This document shows, piece after piece, positions 1-11,912 of a DNA stretch of 64,000 bases (position 1 is its first letter; each line of letters opens with the position of its first letter). Source of the stretch: Petrolisthes cinctipes (Eukaryota; Arthropoda; Malacostraca; Decapoda; Porcellanidae); assembly GCA_033782935.1 (NCBI GenBank), contig JAWQEG010000490.1:278001-342000 (forward strand), written 5' to 3'. Made by a program: the position numbers and the translations under genes. The notes under the pieces were generated by a model that saw only the letters and a list, made by a program, of their open reading frames with translations, made no database searches and was not told the origin of the DNA.

Positions 1-35
1 CAGAAGCGATCTGTACATGCCTACTCCGTGTTAGA

Positions 36-50
36 GTATTTTCAAAATAC
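36..50 (+). other. Dyad element of half B, G/C-ended form (GTATTTTCAAAATAC)
   Basis: This is a perfect 7-bp-arm inverted repeat around one central base. The same element recurs in every half B with CTCCGTGTTAGA upstream and CAGGCC downstream. The sister subfamily has ATATTTTCAAAATAT, for example at 213-227, with CTCAGTGCTAGA upstream and AGGCT downstream. The outermost base pair thus changes from G:C to A:T on both sides together. A 16-bp fully palindromic variant, ATATTTTTAAAAATAT, is seen at 19260-19275. A function such as protein binding or cruciform formation is inference. Confidence 0.7.
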
Positions 51-170
51 AGGCCAAAAACACAATGAAAATCGATCTTGTAGGTGCCCAAAAGTCGATA
101 TGTGCATGCATCTTCTGTACCCGTTTATATCTCAAATTCTGGCCCTAAACACCCGAAAATTCGATATTTA

Positions 171-317
171 GGGGTCCCAGAAGCGATCTGTACATGCCTA
201 CTCAGTGCTAGAATATTTTCAAAATATAGGCTCAAAACATGCTAAAAATCTATATTTTAGGTGCGTAAAGGCGATATCTCAAATTCATGTCCAAAACACC
301 CGAAAATTAGATATTTA
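171..317 (+). repeat. Representative short (147-bp) satellite monomer
   Basis: Half B (171-259) is full length. Half A (260-317) is only 58 bp because the segment running from GTGCATGC to TTTATAT is missing after CGATAT. In the long form the missing segment lies between two ATAT motifs, so the loss looks like a deletion at 4-bp microhomology. Two short subtypes occur: one with GTGCGTAAAGGCGATATC or GTGAGTAAAGGCGATATC, and one with GTGCCAAAAAGTCGATATC, which is 148 bp. Confidence 0.85.
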
Positions 318-494
318 GGGGTCCCAGAAGCGATCTGTACACGCCTACTCAGTGTTAGAATGTTTGCAAAATATAGGCTCAAAACATGGTCAAAATCGAT
401 ATTTTAGGTGCCCAAAATTCGATATGTGCATGCATTTTCTGTTCTCGTTTATATCTCAAATTCAAGCTCAAAACACCCGAAAATTCGATATTTA
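318..494 (+). repeat. Representative long (177-bp) satellite monomer: half B + half A
   Basis: This is one complete long monomer. Half B (318-406, 89 bp) begins GGGGTCCCAGAAGCGATCTG and contains the dyad region. Half A (407-494, 88 bp) begins GGTGCCC. The two halves align along their length with about one-base gaps. Shared landmarks in order are G(G)TCCC/GTGCCC, CGAT.TGT.CATGC, GG(C/T)(C/T).AAAACA, GAAAAT(T)CGAT and a T-run. By eye, identity is roughly 60% in the first 50 bases after the box and over 80% in the last 29. The 177-bp monomer is therefore best read as a fossil dimer of an 88-bp ancestor. Confidence 0.85.
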
Positions 495-2780
495 GGGGTC
501 CCAGAAGCGATCTGTACATGCCTACTCAGTGCTAGAATATTTTTAAAATATAGGCTAAAAACATGCTAAAAATCGATATTTTAGGTGAGTAAAGGCGATA
601 TCTCAAATTCAGGCTCAAAACACCCGAAAATTCGATATTTAGGGGTCCCAGAAGCGATCTGTACATGACTACTCCGTGTTAGAGTATTTTCAAAATACAG
701 GCCAAAAACATGCTGAAAATCGATATTTTAGATGCCCAAAGTCAATATGTGCATGTATCTTCCGTACATGTTTATGTCTCAAATTCAGGCTCAAAACACC
801 CGAAAATTCAATATTTTGGGGTCCCAGAAGCAATCTGTACATGCCTACTCAGTGCTAGAATATTTTCAAAATATAGGCTAAAAACATGCTCAAAATCGAT
901 ATTTTAGGTGCCAAAAAGTCGATATGTGCATGCATCTTCGGTACTCGTTTAAATCTCAAATTCAAGTTAAAAACACCCGAAAATTCGATATTTAGGGGTC
1001 CCAGAAGCGATCTGTACATGCCTACTCAATGCTAGAATATTTTCAAAATATAGGCTAAAAACATGCTAAAAATCGATATTTTAGGTGAGTAATGGCGATA
1101 TTTTAAATTCAGGCCCAAAACACCCGAAAATTCGATATTTAGGGGTCCCAGAAGCGATCTGTACATGCCTACTCCGTGTTAGAGTATTTTCAAAATACAG
1201 GCCAAAAACATACTGAAAATCGATCTTTTAGGAGCCCAAAAGTCGATATGTGCATGCATCTTCAGTACCCGTTTATATCTCAAATTCTGGCCCTAAACAC
1301 CCGAAAATTCAATATTTTGGGGTCCCAGAAGCAATCTATACATGCCTACTCAGTGCTAGAATATTTTCAAAAAAAGGCTAAAAACATGCTAAAAATCGAT
1401 ATTTTAGGTGCCAAAAAGTCGATATCTCAAATTAAAGCCAAAACACCCGAAAATTCGATATTTTGGGGTCCCAGAAGCGATCTGTACATGCCTACTCCAT
1501 GTTAGAGTATTTTCAAAATACATGCCCAAAACATGCTCAAAATCGATGTTTTAGGTGCCAAAAAGTCGATATTTGCATGCATCTTCAGTACCCGTTTATA
1601 TCTCAAATTCAGGCTCAAAACACCCGAAAATTCAATATTTTAGGGTCCCAGAAGCAATCTGTACATGCCTACTCAGTGCTAGAATATTTTCAAAATATAG
1701 GCTAAAAACATGCTAAAAATCGATATTTTAGGTGCCAAAAAGTCGATATCTCAAATTAAAGCCAAAACACCCGAAAATTCGATATTTAGGGGTCCCAGAA
1801 GCGATCTGTACATGCCTACTCCGTGTTAGAGTATTTTCAAAATACAGGCCCAAAACATGCTCAAAATCGATGTTTTAGGTGCCAAAAATTATCAGGCTCA
1901 AAACACCCGAATATTCGATATTTTGGGGTCCCAGAAGCGATCTGTACATGCCTACTCCGTGTTAGAGTATTTTCAAAATACATGCCCAAAACATGCTGAA
2001 AATCGATATTTTAGATGCCCAAAGTCAATATGTGTATGTATCTTCTGTACCCGTTTATATCTCAAATTCAGGCTCAAAACACCCGAAAATTCAATATTTT
2101 AAGGTCCCAGAAGCAATTTGTACATGCCTACTCAGTGCCAGAATATTTTCAAAATATAGGCTAAAAACATGCTAAAAATCGATATATTAGGTGCCAAAAA
2201 GTCGATATCTCAAATTAAGGCCCAAAACACACGAAAATTAGATATTTAGGGGTCCCAGATGCGATCTGTACGTGCCTACTCCGTGTTAGAGTATTTTCAA
2301 AATACAGGCCAAAAACATACTGAAAATCGATTTTTTAGGTGCCTAAAAGTCGATATGTGCATGCATCTTCTGTACTCGTTTATATCTTAAATAAAAGCTC
2401 AAAACACCCGAAAATTCAATATTTTGGGGTCCCAAAAGCGATCTGTACATGCTTACTCCGTGTTAGAGTATTTTCAAAATACATACCCAAAACATGCTGA
2501 AAATCGATATTTTAGATGCCCAAAGTCAATATGTGCATGTATCTTCTGTACCCGTTTATATCTCAAATTAAGGCTCAAAACACCCGAAAATTCAATATTT
2601 TGGGGTCCCAGAAGTAATCTGTACATGCCTACTCAGTGCTAGAATATTAAAAATATAGGCTAAAAACATGCTAAAAATCGATATTTTAGGTGAGTAAAGG
2701 CGATATCTCAAATTCAGGCCCAAAACACCCGAAAATTCGATATTTAGGGGTCCCAAAAGCGATCTGTACATGCCTACTCC

Positions 2781-5700
2781 GTGTTAGAGTATTTTCAAAA
2801 TACAGGCCAAAAACATATTGAAAATCGATCTTTTAGGTGCCCAAAAGTAGATATGTGCATGTATCTTCTGTACCCGTTTATATCTCAAATTCTGGCCCTA
2901 AACACCCGAAAATTCGATATTTTGGGGTCCCAGAAGCGATCTGTACATGCCTACTCAGTGCTAGAATGTTTTCAAAATATAGGCTCAAAACATGCTCAAA
3001 ATCGATATTTTAGGTGCCCAAAAGTCGATATGTGCATGCATCTTCTGTACTCGTTTATATCTCAAATTCAAGCTCAAAACACCCGAAAATTCGATATTTA
3101 GGGGTCCCAGAAGCGATCTGTACATGCCTACTCAGTGCTAGAATATTTTTAAAATATAGGCTAAAAACATGCTAAAAATCGATATTTTAGGTGCGTAAAG
3201 GCGATATCTCAAATTCAGGCCCAAAACACCCGAAAATTCGATATTTTGGGGTCCCAGAAGCGATCTGTACATGCCTACTCCGTGTTAGAGTATTTTCAAA
3301 ATACAGGCCCAAAACATGCTCAAAATCGATGTTTTAGGTGCCCAAAAGTCGATATGTGAATGCATTTTCAGTACCCGTTTATATCTCAAATTCAGGCTCA
3401 AAACACCCGAAAATTCGATATTTTGGGCTCCCAGAAGCGATCTGTACATGCCTACTCCGTGTTAGAGTATTTTCAAAATACAGGCCCAAAACATGCTGAA
3501 AATCGATATATTAGATGCCCAAAGTCAATATGTGCATGTATTTACTGTACCCGATTTTATCTCATATTCAGGCTCAAAACACCCGAAAATTCAATATTTT
3601 GGGGTCCCAGAAGCAATCTGTATATGCCTACTCAGTGCTAGAATAATTTCAAAATATAGGCTAAAAACATGATAAAAATCGATCTATTAGGTGCGTAAAG
3701 GCGATATCTCAAATTCAGGCCCAAAACACCCGAAAATTCGATATTTTGGGGTCCCAGAAGCGATCTGTACCTGCCTACTCCGTGTTAGAGTATTTTCAAA
3801 ATACAGGCCCAAAACATGCTCAAAATCGATGTTTTAGGTGCCCAAAAGTCGATATGTGAATGCATCTTCAGTACCCGTTTATATCTCAAATTCAGGCTCA
3901 AAACACCCGAAAATTCGATGTTTTGGGCTCCCAGAAGCGATCTGTACGTGCCTACTCCGTGTTAGAGTATTTTCAAAATACAGTCCCAAAACATGCTGAA
4001 AATCGATATTTTAGATGCCCAAAGTCAATATGTGCATGTATCTACTGTACCCGATTATATCTCAAATTCAGGCTCAAAACACTCGAAAATTCAATATTTT
4101 GGAGTCCAAGAAGCAATCTGTACATGCCTACTCAGTGCTAGAATATTTTCAAAATATAGGCTAAAAACATGCTAAAAATCGATATTTTAGGTGAGTAATG
4201 GCGAGATCTCAAATTCCGGCCCAAAACACCGGAAAATTCGATATTTAGGGGTCCCAGAAGCGATCTGTACATGCCTACTCCGTGTTAGAGTATTTTCAAA
4301 ATACAGGCCCAAAACATGCTCAAAATCGATGTTTTAGGTGCCAAAAAGTCGATATCTGCATGCATCTTCAGTACCCGTTTATATCTCATATTCAGGCTCA
4401 AAGCACCCGAAAATTCAATATTTTGGGGTCCCAGAAGCAGTCTGTACATGCCTACTCAGTGCTAGAATATTAAAAATATAGGCTAAAAACATGCTAAAAA
4501 TCGATATTTTAAGTGAGTAAAGGCGATATCTCAAATTCAGGCCCAAAACACCCGAAAATTCGATATTTAGGGGTCCCAGAAGCGATCTGTACATGCCTAC
4601 TCCGTGTTAGAGTATTTTCAAAATACATGCCAAAAACATATTGAAAATCGATCTTTTAGGTGCCCAAAAGTCGATATGTGCATGTATCTTCTGTACCCGT
4701 TTATATCGCAAATTCTGGCCCTAAACACCAGAAAATTCGATATTTTTGTGTCCCAGAGGCGATCTGTACATGCCTACTCAGTGCTAGAATGTTTTCAAAA
4801 TATAGGCTCAAAACATGCTCAAAATCGATATTTTAGGTGCCCAAAAGTCGATATGTGCATGCATCTTCTGTACTCGTTTATATCTCAAATTCAGGCTCAA
4901 AACACCCGAAAATTCGATATTTAGGGGTCCCAGAAGCGATCTGTACATGCCTACTCAGTGCTAGAATATTTTTAAAATATAGGCTCAAAACATGCTAAAA
5001 ATCGATATTTTAGGTGCGTAAAGGCGATATCTCAAATTCAGGCCCAAAACACCTGAAAATTCGATATTTTGGGGTCCCAGAAGCGATCTGTACATGCCTA
5101 CTCCGTGTTAGAGTATTTTCAAAATACAGGCCCAAAACATGCTCAAAATCGATGTTTTAGGTGCCCAAAAGTCGATATGTGATTGCATCTTCAGTACCCG
5201 TTTATAACTCAAATTCAGGCTCAAAACACCCGAAAATTCGATATTTTGGGCTCCCAGAAGCGATCTGTACATGCCTACTCCGTGTTAGAGTATTTTCAAA
5301 ATACCGGCCCAAAACATGATGAAAATCGATATATTAGATGCCCAAAGTCAATATGTGCATGTATTTACTGTATCCGATTATATATCAAATTCAGGCTCAA
5401 AACACCCGAAAATTCAATATTTTGGGGTCCCAGAAGCAATCAGTGCTAGAATATTAAAAATATAGGCTAAAAACATGCTAAAAATCGATATTTTAGGTGA
5501 GTAAAGGATATATCTCAAATTCAGGCCCAAAACACCCGAAAATTCGATATTTTTGGGTCCCAGAAGCGATCTGTACATGCCTACTCAGTGCTAGAATGTT
5601 TTCAAAATATAGCCTCAAAACATGCTCAAAATCGATATTTTAGGTGCCCAAAAGTCGATATGTGCATGCATCTTCTGTACTCGTTTATATCTCAAATTCA

Positions 5701-7878
5701 AGCTCAAAACACCCGAAAATTCGATATTTAGGGGTCCCAGAAGCGATCTGTACATGCCTACTCAGTGCTAGAATATTTTTAAAATATAGGCTCAAAACAT
5801 GCTAAAAATCGATATTTTAGGTGCGTAAAGGCGATATCTCAAATTCAGGCCCAAAACACCCGAAAATTCGATATTTTGGGGTCCCAGAAGCGATCTGTAC
5901 ATGCCTACTCCGTGTTAAAGTATTTTCAAAATACAGGCCCAAAACTTGCTCAAAATCGATGTTTTAGGTGCCCAAAAGTCGATATGTGAATGCATCTTCA
6001 GTACCCGTTTATAACTCAAATTCAGGCTCAAAACACCCGAAAATTCGATATTTTGGGCTCCCAGAAGCGATCTGTACATGCCTACTCCTTGTTAGAGTAT
6101 TTTCAAAATACAGGCCCAAAACATGCTGAAAATCGATATATTAGATGCCCAAAGTCAATATGTGCATGTATTTACTGTATCCGATTATATATCAAATTCA
6201 GGCTCAAAACACCCGAAAATTCAATATTTTGGGGTCCCAGAAGCAATCAGTGCTAGAATATTAAAAATATAGGCTAAAAACATGCTAAAAATCGATATTT
6301 TAGGTGAGTAAAGGCGATATCTCAAATTCAGGCCCAAAACACCCGAAAATTCGATATTTAGGGGTCCCAGAAGCGATCTGTACATGCCTACTCCGTGTTA
6401 GAGTATTTTCAAAATACAGGCCAAAAACATATTGAAAATCGATCTTTTAGGTGCCCAAAAGTCGATATGTGCATGTATCTTCTGTACCCGTTTATATCTC
6501 AAATTCTGGCCCTAAACACCCGAAAATTCGATATTTTTGGGTCCCAGAAGCAATCTGTACATGCCTACTCATTGCTAGAATGTTTTCAAAATAATGGCTC
6601 AAAACATGGTCAAGATCGATATTTTAGGTGCCCAAAAGTCGATATGTTCATGTATCTTCTGTACTCGTTTATATCTCAAATTCAAGCTCAAAACACCCGA
6701 AAATTCGATATTTAGGGGTCCCAGAAGCGATCTGTACATGCCTACTCAGTGCTAGAAAATTTTTAAAATATAGGCTCAAAACATGCTAAAAATCGATATT
6801 TTAGGTGCGTAAAGGCGATATCTCAAATTCAGGCCCAAAACACCCGAAAATTCGATATTTTGGGGTCCCAGAAGTGACCTGTACATGCCTACTCCGTGTT
6901 AGACTATTTTCAAAATACAGGCCCAAAACATGCTCAAAATCGATGTTTTAGGTGCCCAAAAGTCGATATGTGAATGCATCTTCAGTACCCGTTTATAACT
7001 CAAATTCAGGCTCAAAACACCCGAAAATTCGATATTTTGGGCTCCCAGAAGCGATCTGTACATGCCTACTCCGTGTTAGAGTATTTTCAAAATACCGGCC
7101 CAAAACATGCTGAAAATCGATATATTAGATGCCCAAAGTCAATATGTGCATGTATTTACTGTATCCGATTATATCTCAAATTCAGGCTCAAATCACCCGA
7201 AAATTCAATATTTTGGGGTCCAAGAAGCAATCTGTACATGCCTACTCAGTGCTAGAATAATTTCAAAATATAGGCTAAAAACATGCTAAAAATTGATCTA
7301 TTAGGTGCGTAAAGGCGATATCTCAAATTCAGGCCCAAAACACCCGAAAATTCGATATTTTGGGGTCCCAGAAACGATCTGTACCTGCCTACTCCGTGTT
7401 AGAGTATTTTCAAAATACAGGCCCAAAACATGCTCAAAATCGATGTTTTAGGTGCCCAAAAGTCGATATGTGAATGCATCTTCAGTACCCGTTTATATCT
7501 CAAATTCAGGCTCAAAACACCCGAAAATTCGATATTTTTGGCTCCCAGAAGCGATCTGTACGTGCCTACTCCGTGTTAGAGTATTTTCAAAATACAGTCC
7601 CAAAACATGCTGAAAATCGATATTTTAGATGCCCAAAGTCAATATGTGCATGTATCTACTGTACCCGATTATATCTCAAATTCAGGCTCAAAACACCCGA
7701 AAATTCAATATTTTGGGGTCCCAGAAGCAATCAGTGCTAGAATATTAAAAATATAGGCTAAAAACATGCTAAAAATCGATCTATTAGGTGCGTAAAGGCG
7801 ATATCTCAAATTCTGGCCCAAAACACCCGAAAATTCGATATTTAGGGGTCCCAGAAGCGATCTGTACCTGCCTACTCC
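2781..7878 (+). repeat. Satellite array with loose ~1.8-kb higher-order periodicity
   Basis: A recognisable two-long-monomer segment (tracking protein-frame landmark NTGQKHIENRS) recurs at 2781, 4604 and 6395, and a related copy leads into the next block at 7879. Spacings are 1823, 1791 and 1484 bp. Smaller tandem steps lie inside: about 500 bp (roughly 3191-3690 and 3691-4190), and 807 and 984 bp between relatives at 5183, 5990 and 6974. Copies carry many private substitutions, so this part is older or less homogenised than the following blocks. There is no gene. Confidence 0.8.
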
Positions 7879-10057
7879 GTGTTAGAGTATTTTTAAAATA
7901 CAGGCCAAAAACATATTGAAAATCGATCTTTTAGGTGCCCAAAAGTCGATATGTGCATGTATCTTCTGTACCCGTTTATATCTCAAATTCTGGCCCTAAA
8001 CACAAGAAAATTCGATATTTTGGGGTCCCAGAAGCGATCTGTACATGCCTACTCAGTGCTAGAATGTTTTCAAAATATAGGCTCAAAACATTCTCAAAAT
8101 CGATATTTTAGGTGCCCAAAAGTCGATATGTGCATGCATCTTCTGTACTCGTTTATATCTCAAATTAAAGCTCTAAACACCCGAAAATTCGATATTTAGG
8201 GGTCCCAGAAGCGATCTGTACATGCCTACTCAGTGCTAGAATATTTTCAAAATATAGGCTCAAAACATGCTAAAAATCGATATTTTAGGTGCGTAAAGGC
8301 GATATCTGAAATTCAGGCCCAAAACACCCGAAAATTCGATATTTTGGGGTCCCAGAAGCGATCTGTACATGCCTACTCCGTGTTAGAGTATTTTCAAAAT
8401 ACAGGCCCAAAACATGCTCAAAATCGATGTTTTAGGTGCCCAAAAGTCGATATGTGAATGCATCTTCAGTACCCGTTTATATCTCAAATTCAGGCTCAAA
8501 ACACCCGAAAATTCGATATTTTGGGCTCCCAGAAGCGATTTGTACATGCCTACTCCGTGTTAGAGTATTTTCAAAATACAGGCCCAAAACATGCTGAAAA
8601 TCGTTATATTAGATGCCCAAAGTCAATATGTGCATGTATTTACTGTACCCGATTATATCTCAAATTCAGGCTCAAAACACCCGAAAATTCAATATTTTGG
8701 GGTCCCAGAAGCAATCTGTATATGCCTACTCAGTGCTAGAAAAATTTCAAAATATAGGCTAAAAACATGCTAAAAATCGATCTATTAGGTGCGTAAAGGC
8801 GATATCTCAATTTCAGGCCCAAAACACCCGAAAATTCGATATTTAGGGGTCCCAGAAGCGATCTGTACATGCCTACTCCGTGTTAGAGTATTTTCAAAAT
8901 ACAGGCCCAAAACATGCTCAAAATCGATGTTTTAGGTGCCCAAAAGTCGATATGTGAATGCATCTTCACTATCCGTTTATATCTCAAATTCAGGCTCAAA
9001 ACACCCGAAAATTCGATATTTTTGGCTCCCAGAAGCGATCTGTACATGCCTACTCCGTGTTAGAGTATTTTCAAAATACAGTCCCAAAACATGCTGAAAA
9101 TCGATATTTTAGATGCCCAAAGTCAATATGTGCATGTATCTACTGTACCCGATTATATCTCAAATTCAGGCTCAAAATACCCGAAAATTCAATATTTTGG
9201 GGTCCAAGAAGCAATCTGTACATGCCTACTCAGTGCTAGAATATTTTCAAAATATAGGCTAAAAACATGCTAAAAATCGATCTATTAGGTGCGTAAAATC
9301 GATATCTCAAATTCAGGCCCAAAACACCCGAAAATTCGATATTTTGGGGTCCCAGAAGCGATCTGTACATGCCTACTCCGTGTTAGAGTATTTTCAAAAT
9401 ACTGGCCCAAAACATGCTCAAAATCGATGTTTTAGGTGCCCAAAAGTCGATATGTGAATGCATCTTCAGTACCCGTTTATATCTAAAATTCAGGCTCAAA
9501 ACACCCGAAAATTCGATATTTTGGGCTCCCAGAAGCGATCTGTACATGCCTACTCCGTGTTAGAGTATTTTCAAAATACAGGCCCAAAACATGCTCTAAA
9601 TCGATGTTTTAGGTGCCCAAAAGTCGATATGTGCATGCATCTTCAGTACCCGTTTATATCTCAAATTCAGGCTCAAAAGACCCTAAAATTCGATATTTTG
9701 GGGTCCCAGAAGCGATCTGTACATGCCTAGTCCGTGTTAGAGTATTTTCAAAATACATGCCCAAAACATGCTGAAAATCGATATTTTAGATACTCAAAGT
9801 CAATATGTGCATGTATCTTCTGTATCCGTTTATATCTCAAATTAAGGCTCAAAACACCCGAAAATTCGATATTTTGGGGTCCCAGAAGCAATCTGTACAT
9901 GCCTACTCAGTGCTAGAATATTTTCAAAATATAGGCTAAAAACATGCTAAAAATCGATATTTTAGGTGCCAAAAAGTCGATATCACAAATTAAGGCACAA
10001 AACACCCGAAAATTCGATATTTAGAGGTCCCAAAAGCGATCTGTACATGCCTTCTTC
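7879..10057 (+). repeat. 2,179-bp higher-order repeat, copy 1
   Basis: First of three consecutive, nearly identical higher-order units of long and short monomers. Private markers such as CGTTATATTA (about 8603), AAAAATTTC (about 8740), CTATCCG (about 8969) and GTGCGTAAAATCG (about 9290) recur at the same offsets in the next two copies. It includes a two-monomer segment (about 9730-10053) that copy 2 lacks. Confidence 0.85.
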
Positions 10058-11912
10058 ATGTTAGAGTATTTTTAAAATACAGGCCAAAAACATATTGAAA
10101 ATCGATCTTTTAGGTGCCCAAAAGTCGATATGTGCATGTATCTTCTGTACCCGTTTATATCTCAAATTCTGGCCCTAAACACAAGAAAATTCGATATTTT
10201 GGGGTCCCAGAAGCGATCTGTACATGCCTACTCAGTGCTAGAATGTTTTCAAAATATAGGCTCAAAACATTCTCAAAATCGATATTTTAGGTGCCCAAAA
10301 GTCGATATGTGCATGCATCTTCTGTACTCGTTTATATCTCAAATTAAAGCTCTAAACACCCGAAAATTCGATATTTAGGGGTCCCAGAAGCGATCTGTAC
10401 ATGCCTACTCAGTGCTAGAATATTTTCAAAATATAGGCTCAAAACATGCTAAAAATCGATATTTTAGGTGCGTAAAGGCGATATCTGAAATTCAGGCCCA
10501 AAACACCCGAAAATTCGATATTTTGGGGTCCCAGAAGCGATCTGTACATGCCTACTCCGTGTTAGAGTATTTTCAAAATACAGGCCCAAAACATGCTCAA
10601 AATCGATGTTTTAGGTGCCCAAAAGTCGATATGTGAATGCATCTTCAGTACCCGTTTATATCTCAAATTCAGGCTCAAAACACCCGAAAATTCGATATTT
10701 TGGGCTCCCAGAAGCGATTTGTACATGCCTACTCCGTGTTAGAGTATTTTCAAAATACAGGCCCAAAACATGCTGAAAATCGTTATATTAGATGCCCAAA
10801 GTCAATATGTGCATGTATTTACTGTACCCGATTATATCTCAAATTCAGGCTCAAAACACCCGAAAATTCAATATTTTGGGGTCCCAGAAGCAATCTGTAT
10901 ATGCCTACTCAGTGCTAGAAAAATTTCAAAATATAGGCTAAAAACATGCTAAAAATCGATCTATTAGGTGCGTAAAGGCGATATCTCAATTTCAGGCCCA
11001 AAACACCCGAAAATTCGATATTTAGGGGTCCCAGAAGCGATCTGTACATGCCTACTCCGTGTTAGAGTATTTTCAAAATACAGGCCCAAAACATGCTCAA
11101 AATCGATGTTTTAGGTGCCCAAAAGTCGATATGTGAATGCATCTTCACTATCCGTTTATATCTCAAATTCAGGCTCAAAACACCCGAAAATTCGATATTT
11201 TTAGCTCCCAGAAGCGATCTGTACATGCCTACTCCGTGTTAGAGTATTTTCAAAATACAGTCCAAAAACATGCTGAAAATCGATATTTTAGATGCCCAAA
11301 GTCAATATGTGCATGTATCTACTGTACCCGATTATATCTCAGATTCAGGCTCAAAATACCCGAAAATTCAATATTTTGGGGTCCAAGAAGCAATCTGTAC
11401 ATGCCTACTCAGTGCTAGAATATTTTCAAAATATAGGCTAAAAACATGCTAAAAATCGATCTATTAGGTGCGTAAAATCGATATCTCAAATTCAGGCCCA
11501 AAACACCCGAAAATTCGATATTTTGGGGTCCCAGAAGCGATCTGTACATGCCTACTCCGTGTTAGAGTATTTTCAAAATACTGGCCCAAAACATGCTCAA
11601 AATCGATGTTTTAGGTGCCCAAAAGTCGATATGTGAATGCATCTTCAGTACCCGTTTATATCTAAAATTCAGGCTCAAAACACCCGAAAATTCGATATTT
11701 TGGGCTCCCAGAAGCGATCTGTACATGCCTACTCCGTGTTAGAGTATTTTCAAAATACAGGCCCAAAACATGCTCTAAATCGATGTTTTAGGTGCCCAAA
11801 AGTCGATATGTGCATGCATCTTCAGTACCCGTTTATATCTCAAATTCAGGCTCAAAACACCCTAAAATTCGATATTTTGGGGTCCCAGAAGCGATCTGTA
11901 CATGCCTTCTTC
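10058..11912 (+). repeat. Higher-order repeat, copy 2 (1,855 bp, 324-bp deletion)
   Basis: Matches copy 1 closely, but is exactly 324 bp shorter. At about 11908 it jumps from the third-from-last monomer straight to the CATGCCTTCTTCATGTTAGA end segment, omitting one 177-bp and one 147-bp monomer. This points to unequal exchange or deletion in register with a long+short pair. Minor private changes are present, for example TTTTTAGCTCC near 11198 and CAGATTCAGG near 11339. Confidence 0.85.

Larger units (their letters stand above)
1..2780 (+). repeat. Satellite array, irregular 177/147-bp monomers
   Basis: Head-to-tail satellite monomers fill this stretch and there is no gene. Using the GGGGTCCC box as the unit start, successive spacings are 147 or 177 bp: boxes at 171, 318 and 495 give one short and one long monomer. 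Long and short forms are mixed without a simple period here, and no near-identical higher-order copies were noticed. Several halves have small local lesions, such as the contracted dyad near 2644-2656. Open frames of 60-109 codons occur because monomer lengths are about multiples of three; I do not regard them as genes. Confidence 0.95.

Noticed and set aside
103..110. TGCATGCA palindrome in half A as a conserved binding site
   Set aside because: Many copies read TGCATGTA or GAATGCAT and short monomers lack it, so conservation is weak.
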